The position numbers and the translations under genes were made by a program. Below, piece after piece: positions 1 to 8,268 of a stretch of DNA of 64,000 nt. Under the pieces are notes generated by a model that did no database searches, was not told the origin of the DNA, and saw only the letters and a list, made by a program, of their open reading frames with translations. How positions within the stretch are numbered: the first letter of the stretch is position 1; the number at the start of each line of letters is the position of its first letter. This stretch comes from Epsilonproteobacteria bacterium UBA4036 (GTDB lineage: Bacteria; Campylobacterota; Campylobacteria; Campylobacterales; Arcobacteraceae): positions 248,001 through 312,000 of the forward strand of contig DGAG01000007.1 of the NCBI GenBank assembly GCA_002382325.1. The letters run 5' to 3'.

Positions 1-105
1 TTGACTGTTTTAGGAATACAACTTTTTTCAAAATTATTTGAACTTTGGCAATACATAATTATCCTTTTGTTTTAATACAAAATCATAGTGCGTTTTAGCT
101 AAATA

Positions 106-1011
106 TTAAATAATTCTCTCTTTCGTTTTTTCACTGACCAGTTTATACGCAATTGCAAGTGCTACAATGACAATACCAATAATAAGTAAATCATCGGCTT
201 TTTCTGAAGACAATGAATAAATCAATATTTTACGAATCAACGCTGCCATGGCTAAGGTTAAAAAAGCTTTTATGGCAAAGCCTTTGCCTTTTAAGTGTTC
301 AATCTCTTCATTAATCAGCTCAATAGCCGCCCAAAGCACGAGTAAACTTCCCAAAACTGTTAAAATCCCTTTTTCAATGCCTATATCTGAAAAAAACAGC
401 AAATAAATATCATACACAAAAAGCCCAATGGCAAAAAATGCCACCAATGCCAAAGCCCCAGCTAAAAAGAAGTTAGTATAAGAACTGAATTTTTTTAAAG
501 AAGATAAAATGCTTTTTTCAATATGCGACAACGACAAAAACTTACCCAACTCCTCTTCTCGGTAAGAACTCGTTAAAATATCCAAATTCATGTCAATAAT
601 CTTTTCAACCGCACGAATTTGTTTGACGTGTTGCTCTTTAGACTCAAAATTGTCTTCAATGCTTTGCAAAACAAATGTCCGAACAAACGTAAACGCAGAA
701 TTCACATAATGCGTAGGCAAACCAATTTTAACATGCACTTCACCAATTTTATACAAAGAAGTAAAATAGACCATGTCATATTTGCCACAAAAAAGATTGA
801 TAAACCACTCTTTAAGTTTGAGTTGATGGTGCGCAATAATCTCTTTGTTTTTTAAAAATTGCGCTGTTTTCCCAAAGCCCCAAATATAATCATAAAATTC
901 ATCAATAAACTTATCAGAAAGTTCTATCATACGAGGTTGAAGTGCTTTTAAAATATCCGCTTCTTGAGATGTAAATTTGTAGTTAGTTTTTAATGAAGTG
1001 CATTCTTTCAT
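106..1011 (-). CDS. Protoglobin-domain sensor with PsiE-like membrane C-terminus
   Basis: The protein has 301 residues. About residues 1-160 read as a protoglobin / globin-coupled-sensor domain: an all-helical stretch with the pre-F-helix motif KIGEVHVKIGLPTHYV, whose first His is the likely proximal haem ligand. About residues 175-290 hold four hydrophobic helices like the PsiE (phosphate-starvation-inducible E) membrane family. Haem-based gas or redox sensing at the inner membrane is an inference; no output domain (kinase, MCP or GGDEF) is present. The start ATG is preceded by a strong AAGGAGG sequence. The gene is monocistronic here, with a 387-bp gap upstream. Confidence is high for the globin fold and moderate for the PsiE relationship. 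Confidence 0.8.
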   Translation of the reverse strand: MKECTSLKTNYKFTSQEADILKALQPRMIELSDKFIDEFYDYIWGFGKTAQFLKNKEIIAHHQLKLKEWFINLFCGKYDMVYFTSLYKIGEVHVKIGLPTHYVNSAFTFVRTFVLQSIEDNFESKEQHVKQIRAVEKIIDMNLDILTSSYREEELGKFLSLSHIEKSILSSLKKFSSYTNFFLAGALALVAFFAIGLFVYDIYLLFFSDIGIEKGILTVLGSLLVLWAAIELINEEIEHLKGKGFAIKAFLTLAMAALIRKILIYSLSSEKADDLLIIGIVIVALAIAYKLVSEKTKERII

Positions 1012-1058
1012 TTTAACCTCCTTATCTTTTATCGTATTGTAGCTTTCTAATTAAAGGT

Positions 1059-1077
1059 TTGCTTTGATTTAAAGCAA
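1059..1077. promoter_or_regulatory. Inverted repeat upstream of the protoglobin gene
   Basis: TTGCTTT and AAAGCAA form a perfect 7-bp inverted repeat around 5 bp, centred about 57 bp before the protoglobin ATG. The size and spacing fit a site for a dimeric regulator (the CRP/FNR family has similar geometry), but the bases are not the FNR consensus. It could also be a weak hairpin in the leader. Confidence 0.3.
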
Positions 1078-1190
1078 TGTTTTGGTGTGAATGATGTGTA
1101 AAGTTTTTGGTGTTTTTTTGACATAGGTTTTGAGCTATGGGTAAATTCTTTGATTTTTTACTCATACGTTGTATCGAAAATATTTAACTA

Positions 1191-1241
1191 TTTCGACATA
1201 TAAATTTTATATGTCGAAAATCCTCTATTTTTTCGACATAT
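1191..1241. promoter_or_regulatory. Perfect 14-1-14 palindrome plus third half-site (TTTCGACATAT)
   Basis: TTTCGACATATAAA at 1191-1204 and its exact reverse complement at 1206-1219 flank a single T. A third copy, TTTCGACATAT, lies at 1231-1241, and a weaker match (TCGAAAA) lies near 1174-1180. The site follows the Fic remnant and sits in non-coding DNA. It looks like a multi-site operator left from the regulatory region of the decayed module, or an element border. There is no T-run, so a simple terminator is less likely. Confidence 0.45.
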
Positions 1242-1268
1242 CAAAAAAGTTCTAAATTTATAAAATAC

Positions 1269-1397
1269 TTACTTCATAGCACTATTTGAGATAATACGAG
1301 CCACACCGTTTAAGTTTGCTAAAACCCTATTTGCAGATATTGCTTTTTTTAAGACTTTTTGAGTTTCGATTTGGTGGGTTAATAGTAGGTTCTTCAT
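1269..1397 (-). pseudogene. N-terminal remnant of a Fic-family protein
   Basis: A 42-codon frame starts with ATG five bases inside the end of the upstream DUF4435 gene and stops at TAA. Its product includes LKKAISANRVLANLNGVAR, which resembles the N-terminal helix region (Fic_N) found before the FIDO domain of many Fic AMP-transferases. No HPFxxGNGR catalytic motif follows; the next bases are the palindromic region at 1191-1241. I read it as a truncated gene, not a functional small protein. It overlaps the DUF4435 gene as a third operon member would, so an intact Fic gene may once have followed the PARIS-like pair. Confidence 0.5.
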
Positions 1398-1398
1398 T

Positions 1399-2367
1399 TC
1401 ATGCAACTTTTAAATATTTATCCAAAAATTCTATTAAACAATTTGGAGTATTTGAATATTGAGCTAATACTGAAATCGAATCTTCTAATTTAAAAGACAA
1501 ATTACACTTATATTTTTTTGTCAATATCTTTGGTTCTTTAGCAGTTGCTTCCTCCTTTAGTCTTTTTAGAAAGTCAATGAAAAATTTTAATTCAAACTTA
1601 CCTCTGAACATACAAGCTTTATTAAAATCACTTGAATTAAATAATACTAATTTTTTCTCTAATAAATCATCTGTAATTTTTGGTGCATCTTTAAATAAAG
1701 TATTCTCAAAAATATCTTTATTCTTCAAATCATCAAAAATATTAGCTCTTAAATTTAAATCTACATCGAACATATTCTCATTGTTCTTAAAATAATTTTT
1801 CAGAACCTCATTAATATCCAATCTTGTACTCGTATTTGTTTCTATTCTTATATCATATTGACAAGATAACCAAGCATTTAAGAACAATAATTCATCATGA
1901 TAATTCGTTAATAATGTAGTATATAAATCTAATATTTTAATGAAATTCTCATCTTTCTCTTTCATATTAAATTCACTATTCAAAATTCTTTTTAAAGTAT
2001 CTTTTGTTGAATAAAAATTCTCTATTGAATAACAAGGAGTAACATATAGTTTATTCTCTACTTTATCATCAGTATAATCTTTATCTATAAAAAATAATGC
2101 TTTAGCTTTATCGTATTCCTTTCGATTTTTAATTAACTCTTTTACCTTTAAAACTAAATCTCGTCCTCCACATGTAAAATCTTGAAATTCTTTTTCGTAT
2201 TTTATTGTGACTCTAGTACCATAATATTTTTTGTCTTCATCCCCTTCAAAAAAGCAGTACACCATGTCTGGATTAGTTTTGGAATATGCTCGTACAAAAT
2301 TTGTATATGCAACATGTCCAGATTCAGCTTCCTCCAACATTAATGAGTATAAATCATTTTTACTCAT
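1399..2367 (-). CDS. DUF4435 (Toprim-like) protein, PARIS AriB-like effector
   Basis: The protein has 322 residues. The N-terminal part shows the DUF4435/Toprim pattern: an acidic strand end (YCFFEGDEDKKYY, near residues 37-49) and a DxD-type motif (FFIDKDYTD, near 91-99), followed by YSIENFYS. In PARIS anti-phage systems a DUF4435 Toprim nuclease (AriB) is held by the ATPase AriA and released by phage anti-restriction proteins; tRNA is its known target in studied examples. The start codon overlaps the end of the ATPase gene by 8 bp, the AriA-AriB order. Family assignment is firm. The specific PARIS assignment is an inference, because related ATPase-Toprim pairs (OLD/Abi-type) look similar. 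Confidence 0.72.
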   Translation of the reverse strand: MSKNDLYSLMLEEAESGHVAYTNFVRAYSKTNPDMVYCFFEGDEDKKYYGTRVTIKYEKEFQDFTCGGRDLVLKVKELIKNRKEYDKAKALFFIDKDYTDDKVENKLYVTPCYSIENFYSTKDTLKRILNSEFNMKEKDENFIKILDLYTTLLTNYHDELLFLNAWLSCQYDIRIETNTSTRLDINEVLKNYFKNNENMFDVDLNLRANIFDDLKNKDIFENTLFKDAPKITDDLLEKKLVLFNSSDFNKACMFRGKFELKFFIDFLKRLKEEATAKEPKILTKKYKCNLSFKLEDSISVLAQYSNTPNCLIEFLDKYLKVA

Positions 2368-3742
2368 TTTTACTATCCATATAAATATTAATACCTACTG
2401 CATATTTTTCCAATTCATTTTTAAAAATAAATGGAGAATGTGTTACAGCTAGTAAAAACTTACATTTTTCAGAATTCATAATATCAGGCAATAAGCGTTT
2501 TTGCCACGGTAATGATAATGAAAGTTCTGGTTCATCAAATAAAACTATTAAATTTTCTGTTTTTTCTAAATATATTTTTGAGAATATTGAGATAATCTGT
2601 TTTTCCCCAGAAGATAATTTATTTATTTCAACTTTTTCATCAGTACCATCTCTGTAAATGTCTAAATCAACAGAACTTTCATCGTATCTAAATTGTTTAT
2701 CCACTAAATACTCATTACATACATCACGAAAATTTTTTATCTTATCATCAAGATGTTTATGTTCATTATAAATATCAATTAATTGAAAGATAAATGAAAC
2801 CAAATCTTTTCTTTCTTTTAATTTCGCTTTATTTTTTAGTAATTTTAAAATACCATCTTTATCTTTTTGTGGAATATTATCTCCAACTCTATGTAAAATA
2901 ATTTTGATTGTATTTTCATCTAGCTCTTCAATTTCACTATCTTCAATTTTTCTAAAACCATTTAAAAATAGGGATAGCATTTGCCCTGTTAACTTTGAAA
3001 AACCAGTAATTGTAGATTTCTCAATTTCTTGCTCAACAGTAATGATTTTTTTTCTTACATCCTCCATACCGAAATGAATTAATGTATCATCATTAACTTC
3101 TAAATCTTCTTCTAATTCTCTATAATAACTTCTACTGTCATTACGGTGTATAATTCTTTCTTTAAAACTACCTAAATTTTTTAAATCTTCTTCAACTCTT
3201 CTATAAGTAGGTAAATATAGTATTGAAAAATTCAAATCTTGCTTGATTCTTTCTAATTTATCAAATACATCAAAACTAGGTTTTTCTTTTATATATTTAA
3301 AAATTTCTCGAGTCATTATTTCGATTGGTGCAAATCTTCTTATTGCGTTTTTTTCAATAAATTCAGCAATAGTTTTTGATACTTTAGAATTAAAGCTATC
3401 ATAATTATCAAATTGTAATTGATTTAAATTTTCTAATTGAGTTAAAATACTTAAAGGAATTCTCCTATTGTTGTTATTATTATTTTCTTGGTAAGTTACA
3501 TAACTTTCTAATTCAAATTTCGAAAATTGTATTTTCTCTTTATTCCCAAAAATAACCTCTATTGCCTCGAATTCAATATTTGAAAGCTTCTTATATTTTT
3601 CATTTAAAAGATAATATAGTGAATTTAAAATAGTTGTTTTACCAAAACCATTTTCACCTATTAATATTTTCACATTATCTTCAAAATTAATGTCAACATT
3701 TCTAAAACCAAAAAGCCCAGTTATTTTAAATCTTTTTATCAT
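2360..3742 (-). CDS. AAA/ABC-type ATPase, PARIS AriA-like
   Basis: The protein has 460 residues. Visible elements are a Walker A (GENGFGKTT, residues 29-37), a long middle region rich in Lys/Glu helices, the ABC-type signature LSSGEKQII near 380, Walker B with catalytic Glu (LIVLFDEPELSLS) near 400, and a switch-like AVTHSPFIF near 433. This is the AAA_15/21 (RecF/OLD-like) architecture of AriA, which assembles as an ATPase scaffold that sequesters AriB. It is translationally coupled to the downstream DUF4435 gene. The sequence is more AT-rich than the neighbouring PDH genes, which fits horizontal acquisition. Confidence 0.75.
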   Translation of the reverse strand: MIKRFKITGLFGFRNVDINFEDNVKILIGENGFGKTTILNSLYYLLNEKYKKLSNIEFEAIEVIFGNKEKIQFSKFELESYVTYQENNNNNNRRIPLSILTQLENLNQLQFDNYDSFNSKVSKTIAEFIEKNAIRRFAPIEIMTREIFKYIKEKPSFDVFDKLERIKQDLNFSILYLPTYRRVEEDLKNLGSFKERIIHRNDSRSYYRELEEDLEVNDDTLIHFGMEDVRKKIITVEQEIEKSTITGFSKLTGQMLSLFLNGFRKIEDSEIEELDENTIKIILHRVGDNIPQKDKDGILKLLKNKAKLKERKDLVSFIFQLIDIYNEHKHLDDKIKNFRDVCNEYLVDKQFRYDESSVDLDIYRDGTDEKVEINKLSSGEKQIISIFSKIYLEKTENLIVLFDEPELSLSLPWQKRLLPDIMNSEKCKFLLAVTHSPFIFKNELEKYAVGINIYMDSKNE

Positions 3743-3792
3743 TCTTTATTTCCTTTTTTTTTAATTCAATTTTGAAATTCTTTTTTTAACTC

Positions 3793-3953
3793 TTATCCAT
3801 CCCCACCACTCAAAATCCTCATTTGATTAATGGCAATTTTATTAAGCTTTTCTATCCTTTGACTTTTGGAAAATCTCTCAATTAAAAATTTCTTTTAAAC
3901 CCATCAAATTCGACGGCTTTAAAATCAAGATTATAAAAAATTTCCACATATTC
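3793..3953 (-). pseudogene. Frameshifted C-terminal gene remnant (unidentified)
   Basis: Two minus-strand frames join if one T is added to the run of five T near 3885. The first reads VEIFYNLDFKAVEFDGFKRN and the second continues as FLIERFSKSQRIEKLNKIAI, ending SGGDG and TAA at 3793. The composition looks coding and there is no upstream start, because a stop lies just before it, after the DUF1016 gene. I do not recognise the family. Its place beside a YhcG-type nuclease suggests a partner of a restriction-like locus that has been lost. Confidence 0.35.
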
Positions 3954-3973
3954 TTACTCTTTTTCACTTCGTA

Positions 3974-4975
3974 TTATCTTAATCCCAAAACATCCCTCTC
4001 AATCTCTCTTTTCAACTCTTCTTCCGTTGGCAAATAAAGCTGATATTTTGATACAAAGAGATTATCTTTGCTATTTATATGTGAGTATTTTACAATAGTT
4101 TCATCTTTATCTGTGCATAAAATTATTCCAATAGTTGGATTATCACTTTCATTCTTTTCCAAATCATCGTACATATTTACATACATATCAATTTGCCCAA
4201 TATCTTGATGGGTTAGTTTTCCTATTTTCAAATCTATAAGTACAAAACATTTTAAAAGATAGTTATAAAAATCACTTGTTTGTGTTTTGATTCTTTTTTG
4301 TCGTGACACAAATGCAAAACCTCGACCTAGTTCCAGCAAAAATTCTTGTATTTTTTCTAGCAAGGCACTTTCAAGTTCATTTTCTCTGAATGATTTATTG
4401 TCTTTTAAATCTAAAAATTCCAATACATAAGGATCTTTGATAATATCTTTTGCTGTAAGTTGTAGATTTTTTGTATTTTCTTTGGCTTCATCAATAACGG
4501 GCTGTTTTTCTTGACTTGATATAACTCTTTCATAATAAAGTGAGTTTATTTGTCTTTCTAAAGCTCTAACACTCCAATTAGAAGCGATGGTTTCTTGTAT
4601 ATAATACTCTCTTGCTTGTTCGTTTTCAATTCTCATGATAAGTCGATAATGACTCCAACTCAATTCGCTACACAGTGTGTAGCAATTTGAAAAGACTAAA
4701 TAAAACTGTCTCATATTTCTAAGATTTTGAGGAGTAAATCCAGTACCAAAATCAACGGTGAGTTGCTTTGATAATTCACTTATAAGGTTTGAGCCATATT
4801 TTGCTTTTGTTTCCCCATGTTGTTCCACTTCTACTATTTTTTTACCCACATTCCGATAGGCTTCCACCATAATAAAATTTACAGATTTATAGGCATTATC
4901 TCTTGCTGTTTGTAAGATAGATTTAATATCTTGATAAAATTGGTTATTTGATTGTTTTACTGTTTCACTCATCAA
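3974..4975 (-). CDS. YhcG-type PDDEXK nuclease-domain protein (DUF1016)
   Basis: The protein has 333 residues. The N-terminal half is the DUF1016 helical domain with typical phrases (GTGFTPQNLRNMRQFYLVF, SWSHYRLIMRIENEQAREYY, NWSVRALERQI). The C-terminal half is a PDDEXK-like nuclease fold, with FVLIDLKIGKLTHQDIGQ carrying the D-x-K of the active site. Family members occur alone or inside type I restriction-modification loci, and some act in phage defence or element maintenance. Here no hsdM, hsdR or hsdS is present, only a short gene remnant downstream. It lies upstream of the PARIS-like pair on the same strand but is separated from it by 231 bp. Confidence 0.82.
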   Translation of the reverse strand: MMSETVKQSNNQFYQDIKSILQTARDNAYKSVNFIMVEAYRNVGKKIVEVEQHGETKAKYGSNLISELSKQLTVDFGTGFTPQNLRNMRQFYLVFSNCYTLCSELSWSHYRLIMRIENEQAREYYIQETIASNWSVRALERQINSLYYERVISSQEKQPVIDEAKENTKNLQLTAKDIIKDPYVLEFLDLKDNKSFRENELESALLEKIQEFLLELGRGFAFVSRQKRIKTQTSDFYNYLLKCFVLIDLKIGKLTHQDIGQIDMYVNMYDDLEKNESDNPTIGIILCTDKDETIVKYSHINSKDNLFVSKYQLYLPTEEELKREIERDVLGLR

Positions 4976-5070
4976 TAAATCTCACTTTATTTTACATTCG
5001 TAACATTGTAACCAAGAAAAGTTTATTTTAAGATTTAGAGTATCGGTATTTAGGGAAGTTTAAATGTGGG

Positions 5071-5100
5071 CTGTAAAGAGAAATTACTTTCTCTTTACAG
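5071..5100 (-). terminator. Hairpin at the 3' end of the PDH operon
   Basis: A perfect 13-bp stem, CTGTAAAGAGAAA and its complement, encloses a 4-base loop that overlaps the lpd stop codon. It lacks a clear T-run on the minus strand, so it may act as a weak terminator or as an mRNA 3'-end stabiliser for aceE-aceF-lpd. Confidence 0.6.
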
Positions 5101-6526
5101 CTTTAGCGTTAGGTAAATCAGTGATTGTACCTTCAAAAATTTCGGCTGCCATTCCTACAGATTCATGTAAAGTTGGGTGAGCGTGGATTGTTAAAGCAAT
5201 GTCTTCTGCATCACAATCCATCTCAAGAGCAAGTGAGATTTCTCCTAAGAGTTCTCCTGCATTATCACCCACAATTGCACCACCTATGAGTTGGTGTGTC
5301 TCTTTGTTGAAAATAAGTTTGGTCATACCACTGCTTGAAACATCACTGGCAATGGCTCGTCCTGATGCACTCCAAGGAAAAGTTGAGACTTCATAATCAA
5401 TCCCTGCTTCTTTGGCTTGAGTTTCAGTCATTCCTGCCCATGCAATTTCAGGGAAGGTATAAGCAATCGATGGGATTTGTTTTGGCTCAAAAAAGGCTTT
5501 GTGTCCTGCAATGACTTCAGCAGCCACATGACCTTCATGTACAGCTTTATGGGCAAGCATGGGTTGTCCTACGATATCACCAATGGCAAAAATATGAGGA
5601 ACGTTTGTTTTCATTTGATTATCCACTTTGATAATTCCATACTCATCGACATTTACGCCACATTTATCCAATCCCAGTTTTAAACCATTGGCACTTCGTC
5701 CCATAGCCACTAAAACAGCATCATAAACAACTGCACCCTCAGGCGCACTTTTACCTTTAAACTCAACATACACACCATCTTGTTTTGGGATAATTGATTG
5801 AGCTTGGGTTTCAAACATGATGTTAAATCGTTTGGCATTGGCTTTGGTATAAAGTTTTACAATATCGCTGTCAGTTCCAGACATTAATTGTTTTCCACGT
5901 ACGACAAAATCTACTTCTGAACCCAATTTCTGATACACAGTACCCATTTCAAGACCAATAATTCCACCACCCATAACAAGAAGTTTTTTAGGCACTTCTT
6001 TAACTTCTAAAGCATTTGTCGAATCCCAAATTCTTGGGTCTTCGTGTGGTATAAAAGACATTTTACTGCTTTGGCTTCCAGCAGCAATAATACAATTATC
6101 AAAGCTGACTTTGGTTTGTTCATCACTGTTTGTATGGTTTACTATTACAGAGTGGTCATCAAGAAAAGTTGCCGTTCCTTGTATTACTGTAACTTTTCTC
6201 ATTTTAGCCATGGCACTTAAGCCATCAGTGAGTCTTTTAACTACACCACTTTTGTATGCGGCTACTTTAGAGATATCTACAGTTGGTTTTCCAAAGCTTA
6301 CACCTGCATGTTCAATGTGTTCTGCTTCTTCAATCACTTTTGCTACGTGTAACAACGCTTTTGAAGGGATACATCCCACATTTAAGCACACCCCACCTAA
6401 TGTAGGATGTCGCTCAACTAAAACCGTATCTAAACCTAAGTCTGCACATCTAAAAGCAGCTGAGTAACCCCCAGGACCTGCTCCTATAACTAATACTTGA
6501 CCTTTTACTTCATTCATAATTGCCAC
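5084..6526 (-). CDS. lpdA: Dihydrolipoyl dehydrogenase (E3 of pyruvate dehydrogenase)
   Basis: The protein has 480 residues, the usual E3 length, with no fused lipoyl domain. It shows the FAD-binding GAGPGG (15-20), the redox disulfide GGVCLNVGCIPSK (Cys47 and Cys52), a second dinucleotide fold (GGGIIGLEMG) and the C-terminal catalytic HAHPTLHES. It reoxidises the dihydrolipoyl groups of AceF with NAD+. It is the last gene of the operon, one base after aceF. An alternative start at Met4 is possible. Confidence 0.97.
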   Translation of the reverse strand: MAIMNEVKGQVLVIGAGPGGYSAAFRCADLGLDTVLVERHPTLGGVCLNVGCIPSKALLHVAKVIEEAEHIEHAGVSFGKPTVDISKVAAYKSGVVKRLTDGLSAMAKMRKVTVIQGTATFLDDHSVIVNHTNSDEQTKVSFDNCIIAAGSQSSKMSFIPHEDPRIWDSTNALEVKEVPKKLLVMGGGIIGLEMGTVYQKLGSEVDFVVRGKQLMSGTDSDIVKLYTKANAKRFNIMFETQAQSIIPKQDGVYVEFKGKSAPEGAVVYDAVLVAMGRSANGLKLGLDKCGVNVDEYGIIKVDNQMKTNVPHIFAIGDIVGQPMLAHKAVHEGHVAAEVIAGHKAFFEPKQIPSIAYTFPEIAWAGMTETQAKEAGIDYEVSTFPWSASGRAIASDVSSSGMTKLIFNKETHQLIGGAIVGDNAGELLGEISLALEMDCDAEDIALTIHAHPTLHESVGMAAEIFEGTITDLPNAKAVKRK

Positions 6527-6527
6527 C

Positions 6528-8258
6528 TTACAAATTCAATAATCGAATATCGCCAAGCAATTTCGATAAAGTTGTTGTAAATCTTGCTCCATCTGCACCA
6601 TCAATAACTTTATGGTCATATGATAAGCTTAATGGCAACATGAGTGCTGGTTCAAATGTTTCACCGTTCCACTTTGGTTTAAATTCAGATTTTGACAATC
6701 CTAAAATCGCAACTTCAGGTGCATTAATAATTGGCGTAAAATATGTACCACCAATACCACCTAAACTAGAAATGGTAAAACAAGCCCCTTGCATATCGGG
6801 TGCTTTTAATTTTCCCTCTCGTGCTTTCGTTGAGAGTTCTGCTAATTCTATAGCAATCTCTTTAAACCCTTTTTTATCAGCATCTTTAATAACGGGTACA
6901 ACCAATCCATTGGGTGTATCAACTGCCACTCCAATATGGAAATATTTTTTCATAATCAAGCTTTGAGCATCACTGCTTAATGATGCGTTAAATTTAGGAT
7001 GAATTGCTAAGGCTTTTGCTACAGCTTTTACCACAAACACCAACGGTGAAAGTTTAAAATCTTTGGCAAGTGCATTTTGCTCTTTTCTAAATTTTTCCAA
7101 TTCTGTAATATCGGCTTCATCAAATTGCGTTACATGTGGCATAGCCAACCAATTTCGGTGTAAGCTCGGACCTGAAATTTTTTGAATTCGACTTAACTCT
7201 ACGGTTTCAATTGAACCAAACTGGCTAAAGTCTATCTCTTTGGCTTCGGGTAAATTAAAGCCAAATCCTACACCCGTAGCTGCACTGGCTGGTTTGTTCA
7301 GTTGTTCTTTAACGTACGCTTTAATATCTTCTTTTAAGATTCTATTTTTTCGTCCGCTTCCTTTGACAAAACCTAAATCTACGCCAAATTCTCGTGCGAG
7401 TTTTCGCACTGACGGAGAAGCATACACTTTACTGGCTTTTTTACTTAAAACACTCGTTTCTTCTTTGTCAATACTGATTGATACCGCTTCTTGAAGTGTG
7501 GTTGGTGATTTTTTAACTTCTTCTTTGACAGGAGCTTCAACACTAGCAGGTGTTGGAATTTTATTTTCCATAACAACCGTTTTGACTATTTTTGCAATCA
7601 AATCACCGCTGTTGACTTTCATACCTGCTTCAACAAACAGTTCAATCACTTCACCAGCAAATGGTGCGGGAACATCCATAGAGGCTTTTTCTGTCTCTAG
7701 CGTAATCAAACCATCTTCATATTCAACCGTATCCCCTACTTTAACCATAACATCAATCAAATCAACGTCTTTATCGGCTCCTAAGTCTGGTACATGCACT
7801 TCTTCAACGACAGAACAAATTGTTTGTTCATTAACAAACTGGCAAGAAACTTGAGCATTGGCTGCTGAAATGGCTTGAAGTTCTGCTTCTGCCGCTTTGA
7901 CATCCATTGGTGCAGATGTTTTCGCAACAGGAGTTTCTACGCTTATAGTAGGTGTTGAAATCTCTTTTGCAACCGCACTTTGAGTGCTTGCTTGTGCCAC
8001 AGGAGCTTCTTGCACCTCTTGCGATTCAACTCGTGCAATCAAATCACCCGAATTGACTTTCATCCCTACTTTTAAAAATATCTCTTTAACTACTCCAGCG
8101 TGTGTTGTTGGAACATCCATAGAAGCTTTTTCTGTTTCAAGTGTAATTAACCCGTCTTCAACTTCTACCACATCGCCAACATTTACCATCACCTCAATTA
8201 AATCGACGTCTTTATCCGCTCCTAAATCAGGAATAAAAATATCATGAATTGTGCTCAT
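6528..8258 (-). CDS. aceF: Dihydrolipoyllysine acetyltransferase (E2 of pyruvate dehydrogenase)
   Basis: The protein has 576 residues. Two lipoyl domains carry the target lysines in ETEKASMDVP (Lys44 and Lys191) and are nearly identical in their core, a recent-looking duplication. An Ala/Pro/Val-rich linker follows, then the peripheral subunit-binding domain (about 277-318, ASPSVRKLAREFGVDL). The catalytic acetyltransferase domain (about 345-576) carries the active-site motif YDHKVIDGADG near its end. It moves acetyl groups from AceE to CoA. The start is supported by an AAGGAG sequence just upstream, and it lies 10 bp after aceE. Confidence 0.96.
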   Translation of the reverse strand: MSTIHDIFIPDLGADKDVDLIEVMVNVGDVVEVEDGLITLETEKASMDVPTTHAGVVKEIFLKVGMKVNSGDLIARVESQEVQEAPVAQASTQSAVAKEISTPTISVETPVAKTSAPMDVKAAEAELQAISAANAQVSCQFVNEQTICSVVEEVHVPDLGADKDVDLIDVMVKVGDTVEYEDGLITLETEKASMDVPAPFAGEVIELFVEAGMKVNSGDLIAKIVKTVVMENKIPTPASVEAPVKEEVKKSPTTLQEAVSISIDKEETSVLSKKASKVYASPSVRKLAREFGVDLGFVKGSGRKNRILKEDIKAYVKEQLNKPASAATGVGFGFNLPEAKEIDFSQFGSIETVELSRIQKISGPSLHRNWLAMPHVTQFDEADITELEKFRKEQNALAKDFKLSPLVFVVKAVAKALAIHPKFNASLSSDAQSLIMKKYFHIGVAVDTPNGLVVPVIKDADKKGFKEIAIELAELSTKAREGKLKAPDMQGACFTISSLGGIGGTYFTPIINAPEVAILGLSKSEFKPKWNGETFEPALMLPLSLSYDHKVIDGADGARFTTTLSKLLGDIRLLNL

Positions 8259-8268
8259 TCTTTACTCC

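Noticed and set aside
1020..1166. 47-codon minus-strand frame ending at the ribosome site of the protoglobin gene
   Set aside because: No ribosome site before its ATG, low-complexity Lys/Asn/Gln composition, and it contains the 1059-1077 palindrome; probably untranslated leader.
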